Source: Paracamarosporium sp. OC-R06-R3 (Eukaryota > Ascomycota > Dothideomycetes > Pleosporales > Didymosphaeriaceae). Taken from it: a DNA stretch of 64,000 bases. The position numbers and the translations under genes are program-made. The notes below the pieces were generated by a model, which was not told where the DNA came from, made no database searches, and saw only the letters and a program-made list of their open reading frames with translations. Positions 1-10,706 of this stretch are shown here, one piece after another. Numbering within the stretch: the stretch's first letter is position 1; each line of letters begins with the position of its first letter. The DNA is taken from positions 408,700 to 472,699 of the forward strand of contig JACVRA010000175.1 of the NCBI GenBank assembly GCA_019828545.1, read 5' to 3'.

Positions 1-826
1 TAAAGAATACCATGATTATGCCGAGTACTCACCAAGCGATTCTCCGACAAAGAGCATGCTGTTGATGCGGCAGAGCATTGTGCTGATAAGCTGCTGTGCC
101 TTGATCGCGACCCAGCCATTGCCACAGTCTTTACCGAGGCTCATCTGTGCGATGAAGGACTCTGCAACCATCTCTCGTATCCGGTCCTGCAACAACGGGT
201 AGAACCGAGGGAGCAAGACTCTGAGGGCTCGCAAGTGTACGTTGGGATCGTTCTCGTTGCAGTCGTCATGCAGCTCCATTCCTGCCATTGTGTGCTTGGG
301 ACGGAACATCTACATGTACATAAGTTCCTTGTTCATCAATTCGGTGGAATTGTGCTTACGTCTGTAATAATAGCATGGAACGACAACGCTCCTTGGGGAG
401 CAGCAAGGAGTTCTGCAACATGCTCTCGTGAAGAGACGATAACATGGTAGTTTTCTGGAGTTGCTACTGTGAACGAACCTCCTTGGGCCTAGAGGGTCAT
501 TAGAGAGGCAGAAAGGCAATGCGGTGATGGCCATTTACTTTTTCATATTTCGATTGGATGATATCATCTGCTTGGAATAAGAAGCGAATGCATTCATACC
601 ACTCCTTGAAGATGTTTAGAGACAGCCATGGCTTGTATGAACCCTCAAATATGTATGTTAGTATATGCCGCCGTATAGGTGGTTATGTGTGGCTTACAGG
701 AAGGCTTTCTAGACTGCGATAGGATCTGAAGATTTTCCAAAGTGAATAAATGATGGGAAGAATAACGAACCAGGGCTGGTGGAAAAGAAATGAGACGGTT
801 GATTCAGCAAAGATGGTCAACATCAT
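1..826 (-). CDS. Cytochrome P450 monooxygenase, N-terminal part only (runs off left edge)
   Basis: I read four exons on the minus strand: 826-698, 643-539, 488-360 and 309-33, with GT..AG introns of 50-54 bp and consistent phases. The last donor is at 32, so the rest of the gene lies outside the window. The protein begins with a hydrophobic anchor of about 30 residues followed by basic residues and a proline-containing hinge. After that come an A-helix region (FLFQADDIIQSKYEK), a beta-1 region, and the B/C-helix region ending in SMLFVGESL, which is typical of fungal microsomal P450s. The start is the tandem ATG at 826/823; an upstream in-frame GTG at 907 is not credible. The heme and ExxR motifs are not in the window. 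It points away from the MFS gene next to it. The substrate cannot be inferred, but the neighbours suggest a secondary-metabolite group. Confidence 0.85.
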
Positions 827-2809
827 GAATGAGATAGAAGTGGAGTTCTTCAAAAGAAGGGATAGGAATGCCACCGCTCCTGTGGCTAGAAATGTATGGT
901 GATTCACTTCTCCGAAAGACGCGCAGCAGAAACATCAGAAGATGATGACAGCACACAGTATTGTACTTCGGCTTAAGCACGTGAAGTCCGAGTTACATGC
1001 TAATGCGAGCTACCGATCGCTCTCTTCATCCTTTCGCTAGCCCCAGTTCCAGGAAGGATGCTTGGTCTTTGAACAGGTAATGAAACACTTACTAACCTGT
1101 AATCATGCCCTGTCCTTGTAGGCCTCTGTGGTGTGGTACTTTTTGTTGATATGGGAGATAAGCACGTCAGTTCCGACAGTCGCCGAAGTTTAATCAACTC
1201 AGCTTATTCGAAAACACAAGGCCGGCCATTGGCAAAATCTTGAGGCCGCGCTGATCTTCATCATTTGTCACTCTTCTCACAATTATCAATCACTACCTCT
1301 CTATTGCCCTCGAAGCATACGCTCCCTGCTGCTTGGTGGACCCTCGGCTCCAGCTGGTCAGCCATGACTTGCAAAAACCTACGGCACAAAGGGGGAGTGT
1401 GAACGGATCGCTAGCGCGGAGCGTGGCACTGTCCACTCTCTAGTCTTCCATAAGGATTGGAACATCGACGCTAGCAATCCGTTCACGATCTCCTTTTGTA
1501 CGTCTGTCATTAGAACCCCAGGATCTGTCCCAATGGGGTATCAAGTTCACTAGCGTCAAACAGTACACCAGCTTTTGCCTTCATTGTTGAACCGTACAAA
1601 ATTAACGAAAGTGAGCCAAGCACGCAATAAGGGGGTGCGATCTGACGCACCGATTTATTTCGGATTGTCCGAAACACCTTTGATGGTCAGTGGCTACTGT
1701 AGAGTTTTGCAACTTCCGGATGAACCTAGCATCTGTCAATATCTGTCTATCGTTCTGAATGCCCACTTTGACGCTCTTTGCTGTCTTTTAGCCAACCCTC
1801 AGCGTTTACTAGCCAGCCTGGAATTGCAAAAGCCTACAGCATCGGTTTACGATAAAGCCATAAGCATTGTTTATTGGTTAAGACGCGCAGGCGATCAGTG
1901 CTCATGGCTAGCGAAGGCCATCGAGGGTGGATCTAAGAGAGCGTAGGATTGGGCCGCTCGTATATGCACATGGAGCTGACCCCGGCCCCCACTATTTTCT
2001 AGAACAGCCCGTGCACCTCGGAAAAGTTTAGCGCCAAGTAAACGGAGTACAATTCGGCAAATGCCTGATTCTGAGACCGCTGAATGCATGTGAGGCTTAT
2101 CTTTGCGCGTGAGCAGACCCAATCATCTTTGTACAGCAATTGTCGATTCTCATATTACAAACCATCCCGCCTTGGCCTAGCGTTGCAGGTTCAAGCCACG
2201 GGGTCGGTATTTGGAAGGCTGCGAGAACGGTGCCGATCCGTATTGTAAACGAGGAAAATCACTAAAACCATGCAATCCTTCTGTCTTGGTCCGGCACTTA
2301 GGCCCTCTGCCCAGCAAGACATATATTGAGGCGCGGACAAGGATAATTGGGATGATATCCGCCGTCGAATCCTACATATCCTGATGGCTATTAGCAGAGA
2401 TACTGAGTGATGCTCGACGAGAGATTAGTATGTTACAGTGTTTTCCCGTCAACCGGACCGGAGTTCAGGTGAACTCATACCCAAGGCGGTCTTGAGTGGG
2501 GCTCGTTCTGTATGACATCATGAAACTTACGGAATGAGGATGGTTTTGTATTATTCACGAGCATTGGCCCTTATCATCAGTTATCCAGAACCACAAAAAG
2601 CCGCGCGTTCATATTACCTGCATTCATAGCTGTTGACACATACCATGTGGAACGTAAAGAAGCACATTCTTTGGTGCGATATGAATAGCACAAGACACAC
2701 TCGTGAATCAACATGTGAATGGTAGATCCATTTGCAACACACCAAATTATCCTAGTATATTGGTTGAGTGGGCTTTGACAGCTCAAATGCATATCCAGTC
2801 TTATCAGAT
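827..2809. other. Intergenic space between P450 and MFS genes
   Basis: No gene could be supported in these 2 kb. Open frames here (for example 1575-1946 on the plus strand) have no recognisable domain and no splice-consistent extension. The one structured object is the long inverted repeat at 1384-1499. The left part is the likely promoter of the partial P450, and the right part is the 3' flank of the MFS gene. Confidence 0.6.
1384..1499. repeat. Imperfect inverted repeat (hairpin element, copy A)
   Basis: The arms are 1385-1416 and 1469-1498. The inner 18 bp pair almost perfectly (GTGAACGGAT..GCTAGCG with CGCTAGC..ATCCGTTCAC), and the pairing continues outward, less perfectly, through a purine-rich ACAAAGGGGG stretch and its partner. 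The loop is about 50 bp and contains GTGGCACTG. The element at 5209-5302 has the same layout and related sequence. It could be a MITE-like relic, a regulatory palindrome or a structured transcript. I saw no clear target-site duplication. Confidence 0.7.
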
Positions 2810-4721
2810 TCAAATTGTCTGTTTCTCCGATTCGACTTCAGCAGCTATCCCCTCTTTTGTCTTTGCGGATGGGCTCTGGGATACAGCTTTTTTGACATTT
2901 TTCCATTCCATGCCCATCGCGAACAAGACTGCGATAGACGCCAGCACTAGTGCTAAAACAACTGTTTTTCGAACACCCAATGCGTAACTCACGCGAACTT
3001 GATACATATCGTCCGGAGTCAAATGCAATGAAGCAATTTGGGTTGCACCAGCATGGACAATATCCTCTACTGGGATTCCAGAAGTTCGTTCCTTGACCTC
3101 ATGCGTGACCGTGTTGATGAACAATCCCTGTGCGATACCGACAGCGACCGTACCGCCAAGTTGCGAAAAGAAGGTCATGACTGCGTTACCAGTCGGAAGA
3201 TCCGGCTCACTTCTCACTGTCAGCAGAATAACACCTGAACAATCAAAGCTATATCTCACCTAAGGACAACTTGCAGGGCGGTGTAAGGTAGCTGGACAGC
3301 GGCACCAATCCCGAGCCCAGATATTGCGAGGTAACTAGCCCATTCAGCCGTCGAGGTGCCGAATTTGATGGTGGTCAGAAGTCCCAATCCTACGACCGCA
3401 ATCATTTGACCCGATATCATGAACGGAACCTACACGCATAAGTACTGTGATATAGGTTACCATTGCAGGATCCCTTACATAGTGTCCAATAGCTGTAACC
3501 AGCCCTCCTACAAGTACAAGGGCGAATATTTGCGGCATCACTAGTGCAAGGTAACGTACTCCACTCACCACGGCCGAGACGTCTTGCGTCGCTTGGAAGT
3601 AGAATGGAAGATAGTAGGCTAACTAGTATAATTGTTAATACGAGTTCGCCTAAGGGAAACAAAGACTTACTGTCATGCTGCAGCCCTGGCTAAAGCAGAT
3701 GAAGAGAGATCCAGCTAGGACAGATCTTTGGCCAAGGACTCTAGGTGGAATGGTGCTATTCTCACCCAACCACAATTGATGGAAGACAAGAGTGATGGTA
3801 ATGAGGCCCAGGCCAATAAATAGTCCAATGATAGTGGACGACCTCCAGGCGTACTTCGTGCCGCCCCATTGAACTGCGAGCAGTAAACAGCATACCGCAC
3901 CAAACACAAGCACTGCACCAACGGGATCAAAACTCTTCAACTTTGTAATGATCGGCTGCCTTCGGTCGTCGTTCGAAGTTCCGTCAAGCGTAAGGAATAG
4001 CAGAACAAGAATGACGACAACAGCGCCAATGGGCAGATTACTGATGAGTGTTAACTAGTTGCTTGGAAGTCAGTCAGAGGCATGCGTTCTTACATCCAGA
4101 AACACCATCTCCAGCCAATACTATCAGTGATTGCGCCTCCGAGGGGAGGACCAAAGCCCATGGCCATGCCAAATACGCTTACGATCATACCGAGAAACAT
4201 TGGTCGCTTCTCTAGAGGGACAGTAAAGCCCACAATTGTAAGAGCGCCTTGGAATAGACCAGCTGCCCCTACTCCTGCAATCGCCCTTCCCACAATGAAA
4301 CTGGAAGAGTTCGGCGCAGCCGCGCACACCACCGAACCGACCTCAAATAAAACAATGGCAGCTAAGTAGGTGAACTTGGGGTCAAAAAATTTGAACAGCT
4401 TGCCAAAACTGGGACCGCAAGCCGTAACGGTAAGGAGGTAACTGGAGCCATACCAGCCGACATCATTGAGCGAATTGAAGTGCGTAGAGATATCTGGTGT
4501 AGCTACGCCTGGTAGTGGGATTATTAGCAGGACTTCAATGTCTAGGTAAATAAAGTCGACCAACCTATGATGGTGTTGTCAATGGCGACAAGCAAAGTCC
4601 CCAGCCAAAGACTTGCAATGACAACACCAAGCTTCCATCCGCTCAGGTAAACGGACCTGGAATGTTGAGAATGGCCATGATCTGGTTGCATCTCTATCAA
4701 GCTTGCCTCGGCCGTTTTCAT
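2810..4721 (-). CDS. MFS drug/toxin exporter, DHA2 (14-TM) type
   Basis: Six exons on the minus strand (4721-4565, 4508-4094, 4040-3671, 3622-3479, 3429-3260, 3212-2810) join in phase to a 552-residue protein, the usual length for fungal DHA2 proton antiporters. TM1 carries the LLVAIDNTIIG signature. The motif-A region and motif C (GPPLGGAITDSIGWRWCFW) are present in the first half, and the standard SGVRYLALVMPQIFALV and PDLPTGNAVMTFFSQLGG segments in the second. The last acceptor is GAG at 3213, because the nearby CAG would put a stop in frame. Members of this family export toxins, fungicides or the fungus's own metabolites at the plasma membrane. Its position between two P450 genes suggests export or self-protection for a metabolite pathway, but no substrate can be assigned. 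Confidence 0.93.
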
Positions 4722-5535
4722 TTTCACATGTATATCGAGAGGTGGTTTACGCAAAATAATTTCAAGAAAGTGGCGCTTCGACCTCCGTGGCCAAGTACAG
4801 TCAGCCTTAGCTTTGGGCCAGCGTATCGGTTTAAGGCAAATACACAAACAAGTGTGGAACTTTCAGATATCGAAATGATATATCTACTGTGTACATCCTG
4901 TACCGGTAATCTTCTCGTGTCAGCGATGCGCTAGCTAGAGTCCGAGCAAGGCGCCCCACTAGGATGCGATGTTACACGACGTCAGTAACCACTGTCCGAA
5001 TACGTTTAACCGAACGCTTCGTTAAGTAGCGAGTGAGATAAATTACACCAAGAATATGCCAAACGCAATTTTGCTTTGTCTTTTCCCTGAATAGAAACTA
5101 CTCGCGAGCACCGAGCTATATGCCGGCTTTTTCCGCTTTTGTCTCCCGCATCCTTGCTTTCTCATTTCCAATCATGGATCATTGCGGATCGGGTTCTATA
5201 GTGCCAGACAGGTGGAGTTCATGCACGGATTACTAGTGCGAAGAGTGGCACTGCTCATCATTGTTAATCTTCACACTAGCAATCCGTGCATGATCCCCCT
5301 TGCAGAGATGGCTTCCACCATTCCTACGGGATGAGAGGGCCTGGGCGGACTGGGCTGGTTTCATGGTAGTGCTAAGGTGTTTTTGAGGGGCGATATCAAG
5401 GGGCGTTGACGACTCGATGGACACGTATAACGACAGGCTGTGCATTTTGTTTCCAGGTCACCCAACTGGCTGCCCGCACTGGAGGCCTCCCCGACTGATT
5501 CCTTTTCTTTCCCTTCAACTGTTCAAGCCTTGAAC
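4722..5535. promoter_or_regulatory. Divergent promoter region of MFS exporter and second P450
   Basis: These 814 bp separate the start codons of the minus-strand MFS gene and the plus-strand P450, so they must hold both promoters. Hairpin element B lies at 5209-5302, about 230 bp upstream of the P450 ATG and 490 bp upstream of the MFS ATG. No gene is supported here. Confidence 0.6.
5209..5302. repeat. Imperfect inverted repeat (hairpin element, copy B)
   Basis: The arms are 5209-5238 and 5274-5302. The core pairs CATGCACGGAT..ACTAGTG with CACTAGC..ATCCGTGCATG and extends outward through GGTGGA-type and CCCCCTTG-type flanks. The loop is about 35 bp and again starts with GTGGCACTG. Relative to copy A, several arm positions have changed on both sides so that pairing is kept. 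Confidence 0.72.
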
Positions 5536-7213
5536 ATGATCGCCATCCTCCTCCCTCAAAGCACACTTGCTCAACTTGGCCTCCTTTTAGGGATTTCTTT
5601 GCTCATATGGCGGCTTGTTCGGTTTACTATCCTACCCACATTGCAACCTGAGGAGCCAAGAGAATATCCGTACTGGATACCAGGCCTCGGTCATGTTATT
5701 TCATACCTGCGAGACTCTTTTACCACTCTCAACAATGCACGTAACTTTTTCAAGGATGACCGTAAACCTTTCACCATCAACCTTGCGGGCGAGATGATGT
5801 ATATTATCACTGCGCCAGCCGACGTCACGGCGGCATACCGCAACACAGCTACTTTGACCATGGTACGATATCCCGAGTCCAAAGCTAAGACTACACACTG
5901 ACTGTAAATCCTCTCCTCAGGACGTTTTTCTAAAAGACATGTTCCGCTGTTTCGATATCTCTGAGCCTACATTGGATCGTTTGTACCAAAAACCAGGGCA
6001 GGACGGAGAAGGCAACCAGAAACTACTGAGCGACAATCCCCACAACAAGAATCTAGCGCACCTGACGGTCGACTTCTACAGAGTTCAATTGTATCCAGGC
6101 GACGAGCTGACGAAGCTCGGCCAAGTCACTCTCGACTACATTGAATGGGCAATGCGGTGGGAGAACTTCAACGATCCAACATATGTTATCTCGGAGTCAG
6201 CCTCAGGTAACTCTCGTGATATCTCTTTGCTTCATTGGTGCGAAGACATTCTGCTACGTGCTGCAGTTCGATCTTTCTTTGGAGACATCCTTACAGACGA
6301 AAGCCCGAATATGCTGAAAGACTTCTTGGACTTCGATACGGTTAGCTGGAAACTCATGTACCGCGTTCCCAAGCCTTTCGCCAAAGACATGCATTCAGCA
6401 AAAGATAAGCTCGTTGATGCATTGGAGAAGTACTTCAGGATACCTAAGGAGCGCAGGCCGGACGCGAACTGGTTTGTTAAGATGCAAGAAGCTGAGATGG
6501 ATGCATTGGGTGTCTCTAAGCGCGAGTTTGCCAAGGTCATTGCGCTTATCTACTGGGTGTGAGTGTAGGTGTCATAATTTTGAGCATGCAAGAGCTGACT
6601 CTGCAAATCTAGTATCAATACCAACGCCTACAAACTCTTGTTCTGGATGACGGCTTTCCTCATGCTTGATCCGCCTCTCATCGCGAAGGTACGCGAGGAG
6701 CTTCAGTCCTCGTTCCGCGAGGACGGTACCCTCGACATCCCATCGCTTCAGTCCCAGACCACCTACTTGACCGCCCTTTTCCATGAGTCGATGCGTGTGT
6801 CCAACTCCTCATCGTCAGCACGCTTCGTCACAGCGGACACGAAGATCGGACCCTACACGCTCAAAGCAGGTCGTCGACTGTTGATCCCATACAGACAACT
6901 GCATCTCAACAAAGCAGTCTTCGGTGAAAATGCAGCAGAGTTCGACATATCGCGCTTCCTGAACGACAAGAAACTATCGTCACACCCTAGTTATAGACCA
7001 TTTGGCGGTGGCGCAACATATTGTCCAGGGAGGTTCCTAGCAAAGCAGGAGATTTTCATGGCATTGGCTTATCTGCTATGTCGGTACGACGTGGCATTGC
7101 TGCCAGGCAAGGAGCAGAAGTTTCCGAGGATGGATGAGCTGAAACCAGGGATTGGAATCATTGGACCAATCGATGGAGATGACTTGATTGTGCGAGTGAC
7201 ACAGAAGCAGTAG
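5536..7213 (+). CDS. Cytochrome P450 monooxygenase (CYP7/8-like clan)
   Basis: Three exons (5536-5862, 5921-6558, 6613-7213) join in phase to 521 residues, a normal full length for a microsomal P450. A membrane anchor lies at about residues 10-30, followed by a Pro/Glu-rich hinge and WIPGLGHV. The K-helix ExxR is HESMR (Glu380, Arg383). The heme loop FGGGATYCPGRFLA is at 452-465 with the thiolate ligand at Cys459. The FGGGxxxCPGR form is common in fungal relatives of the CYP7/CYP8 group. The I-helix segment reads VINTNAY rather than the usual A-G-x-[DE]-T, so the acid-alcohol pair is absent. The start is the ATG at 5536, directly before the anchor; an in-frame ATG at 5440 would add 32 polar residues. 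It is divergent from the MFS exporter and probably acts in the same pathway; the substrate is unknown. Confidence 0.93.
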
Positions 7214-9506
7214 CTGAGGAGCATATATTTATCTAGTTTAGCTATGCTGCTGAAGTTAATACATACGGGGCAGATTACTAATGATTTTAACAGGCTCTTG
7301 TCGAAGTGACGAAATTGTAATGCTAGGGGGATGGGTGTCGTGGGGAAATAGATCGTTAGTTAAGGGCGTAGCCGTCTTTCTACCGTCTGCTAGACACTTG
7401 CCAGGATGTCATACCTTGATATCGTGCCAGACAATCAGCGAATTTGGAGATATTGCCCTTGGTCTTGTTTAGACTATTATCGTTATACGTAATACCCTTC
7501 TATAGCGATACGATGGACTGTAAAGTTGTTCCAGTTGGAAGCACTCGCGTGTTGAGCCCCCCAATTGTCATAGTAATACTATCAATAGAGAACCAATAAA
7601 TGTATATAAGTAGCAAAGAAGAAAGAGAAGGCCTTGGTGGAGATAAATAGACGTATTGAATATCTTATAGCTTCTAAAGCGAAGAATGCGAACTGAAGGA
7701 ATCCCAAAGTCCAAGACAATATCGCAATAAATGACATGTGACACCACGTTTGAAAAAAAGATGAAATCGCATCAAAGGAACTTTAGATCAAATTGCCCAA
7801 CATGATGTGGGGAAACATGACGTCTGCGACAACAACTAAAATGATCATCGTGCTCTGATCGATCTCACCCATACCCTGGACGTGTACTGATTAGCAAGGA
7901 GAAACTCGAGACACGAAGGATGGTCGATTTGCAGTCCGCATGCATGCAAGGAGATTGCCGTAAGTTAGCGAACCACTGATTGACACAGACGGAAATATTA
8001 AAACCTGGCGTATAGAGCCTATTGCGACTTTTCTCCCGAGACGATCATTCCTGTTGACTGACTCGACAACCAAAGCCAAAATATGGCGCAGTTCTTCCGG
8101 CGATAACCACGATGTTGTTCGAAACGCAACGCTCATCCCCGCCGGGGTATGGGGACGATAGATGTTAGATATCGGAGGAAGGAGCGATAAATTGACTCGT
8201 GATATGATAGGGAAACGTCGTCAACGGTGGGAGTGGAGAACGTGGGCCGTTGACTAGGCTATAAAGCGCTAGCTAACCGGCGCTTTCATCTGTCACGCAG
8301 CGGCCCCCAGAGTTGCCTCTGAGGCACTAGGTGCACGGTAGCCGGACTGAGCCGTCGTAGCGCCTAGGCAACAAATTCGATGATATCTTCCCACTGTTTG
8401 CCTCATTATTCCCGTCAAGTGATTTCTCCTCGGATTTTAAACGTATGATACATGGAAAGCCACCACGCGAAAGTCTCTCGGTGTCTTGACTCTATCGGCT
8501 GTTAGGCGAATCCTGCAGATACCGGGGTTCTCTCCTTATCTGCCGACAGGCAGACGAGGGCGGGCAACCCGCCTAATCTTGCTGTCCCGCCCCTGTCGCT
8601 CCTGTCAGGGAGGCTTGATGATCGTGACCTCGAGAACATGGCCCTGGGATGAGTGGCTGAGGGAACGGGGCACCGTCTGATGCGCGCACCGACGCCCACT
8701 GTGCGTAATCTGCAGTCGATAGGACTCGCCCAGCGCCAGCTCCAATATCAGCCTGGACCGTGAACGCGTGCGCAATATTCATGACACGTCAAAACACCTC
8801 AAAAGATCAGCGGAAAAAGAGAACCATGGGAATAGTCACTCTGCTGGACAAGCCTCTAATTCCAAAGCACTTCTAAGGTACTGATTGGCGGAGCGGGTAT
8901 ACAGGGATTCTACTTTCGCAAGTCGGTACGGCGGCTCAGGGCCCAGGGCGGGTATAATGGGTGGTCAGGGCAGAACTTTATCCAGCACTGTCCAATAGTG
9001 GCGCACGAGCAATGTCTGGATGCAAGCCTGCTCAATGCGCGTCCTTCAGCCTGGAAGCGAGCGCCATGAGGATGCGGGGAAGGAGACTCGTGGAACTTGT
9101 CCTTCCAAGACCTGCTGTAACCTTCAAAACGACATCGTGGGCAACTGCTGGCGAGGACTCGCTCGGATAAACCGTCTCATCGACTATTCAAAACGCCGTT
9201 TGCTACACCGCCTGTCCAGTGCGATTCCGAGGACGCTCATCACGCCCGCGCAGACCATTCCTGACTCGATCCGTGCGGATGTCCCCCGGGCTAGTAGCGG
9301 ATCTCGCCTGCCGTTGAGGATCCTAGAAGTGTACGCCATCTCCAGCTAGCGTCTGAGGGATTGCAGGAGCAGCTGCCGTATATTTGGACTTTGTCTCCTT
9401 CTAGATCCTTTCAGCTCCTGTTCGACGATAGCGAACCTCTGCTCGTACAACGACCTTCCTATGAGCAACACCAGCTGTTGCTTTTCAGCGCTGTCGGAGA
9501 TCCATC
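7214..9506. other. Gene-free stretch downstream of P450
   Basis: I see no supported gene. Short open frames at 7891-8136 (minus) and 8573-9349 (both strands) lack recognisable motifs and splice-consistent partners. The part from about 8500 to 9500 is visibly more GC-rich than 7200-7900. The last few hundred bases must contain the promoter of the gene starting at 9507. Confidence 0.5.
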
Positions 9507-10706
9507 ATGGCGATACATGGAACACTCGCGCTTGTGGTCGCGTTTACGCTTACTAGCCTGTCCACCGTCGTGGTAGCTCTTAGGTACGACTTCCGGTACC
9601 TGCGTTGTTTAGCACGCGACACTGACCTCCACCAGGTTCTACAGTCGTCACATTCTCGTGGGTAAACTCGGATCCCCGGATTGGGTAATGCTCGCTGCTC
9701 TCGTAAGTTCGACTACACATGCTACCATTCACGATACTGATTCTGTCCGCAGATTGCAACTTGGGGCACGCCTATCGTCAACTATTACCAGATAATATAC
9801 ATGGATTACAGCCATACTCTCAATCCTGATGGTACACTGGTATGTTGACCTGCGCGCCAGTGCACAATATACTCATAAATACAGAACGTGGCGGAGTTCA
9901 AACGTGTAGCGTCCGGCGGCCTACTCACAATGTGGATTTTCCGCCTGAACTACATCATCGACCACATGTTGATCAAAACGTCTATCCTGCTCTTCTACAA
10001 TTATGTTGCTGCTGCCCACCGGTGCTACTACTGGATAGTCCGCGGCATGCTAGCTCTCGTTATTGTGTCTAGCCTGGCCATGGCCTTCGTCAGCATCTTC
10101 CTCTGCAACCCGCCTCAAATTTCCTGGGATGGCGATGTATTCTATAAAGAGTTCTTTGGCATTTTCCCTACGCAATGCCTCGACCCTTCGACTTTGTGGC
10201 TCACCCAAGCGGCGTACAATCTCGCTACCGACGGAGTCGTCTGGCTCCTTCCGATTCCATTCTTCCTGAACTTACGATCCATGCCCGTACGAAGGCGCGT
10301 AGAGCTAGTGGCCATTTTTAGCATCGGTATCGTCGCTATTGCCGCCTCTGCAGTACGTCTTTCGATTACTATGCGATGGCTATCTGGGTTTGAAGAATCT
10401 GGTCTGCAATGGGGGAACCTACTCCTCTGGTCTCAGGTCGAACAACATTCGGGTATAATCGCGGCTTCGATACCATTCCTACGACCGATATTGCGGAAGA
10501 TAGTGAAGAAAGTGCGGGTGCGGAGCCCGAGTCCAGGCCCCAAGTTGATTCCAGGTCGTTTCACTCCTCCGAGTCAGCCGATGGCCCCGCGCACACCAAT
10601 AATACCCAGTCCCGCACCTACATTCGGTAGTGACGATATCTTTCGACCGCCTCCTACGCCATTATCGCCCATAAAGCCCGAGATGCAAATGTTCAATACG
10701 GTTTGA
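9507..10706 (+). CDS. Fungal rhodopsin-domain integral membrane protein (PTH11-related type, no CFEM)
   Basis: Four exons (9507-9583, 9636-9702, 9753-9839, 9885-10706) join in phase to 350 residues. The first TM segment is followed by the family signature R-F-Y-x-R..L..K..PDWVMLAAL, then by I-A-T-W-G and the conserved TM3-TM4 part with ILLFYNYV. Several further hydrophobic helices follow, including DGVVWLLPIPFF, and then a cytosolic Pro/Ser-rich tail of about 70 residues. Such seven-helix proteins (fungal rhodopsin domain, lacking the retinal lysine) are abundant in Pezizomycotina, and some act as surface sensors. This one has no cysteine-rich CFEM module at its N terminus. Ligand and role are unknown. 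Confidence 0.88.

Noticed and set aside
698..907. P450 start at the upstream GTG (907)
   Set aside because: GTG starts are not expected here. The tandem ATG at 826/823 gives a normal membrane anchor.
1575..1946. 123-codon plus-strand open frame
   Set aside because: No domain, no consistent splice extension, and unremarkable codon use.
2180..2215. tRNA T-loop-like string (AGGTTCAAGCC)
   Set aside because: The flanking bases do not pair into a T stem, and no cloverleaf can be drawn around it.
9020..9349. Cys-containing plus-strand frame that might be a CFEM module of the rhodopsin-domain protein
   Set aside because: Cys spacing does not fit CFEM, the frame has no signal peptide, and the ATG at 9507 with its TM segment gives a complete start for the gene.
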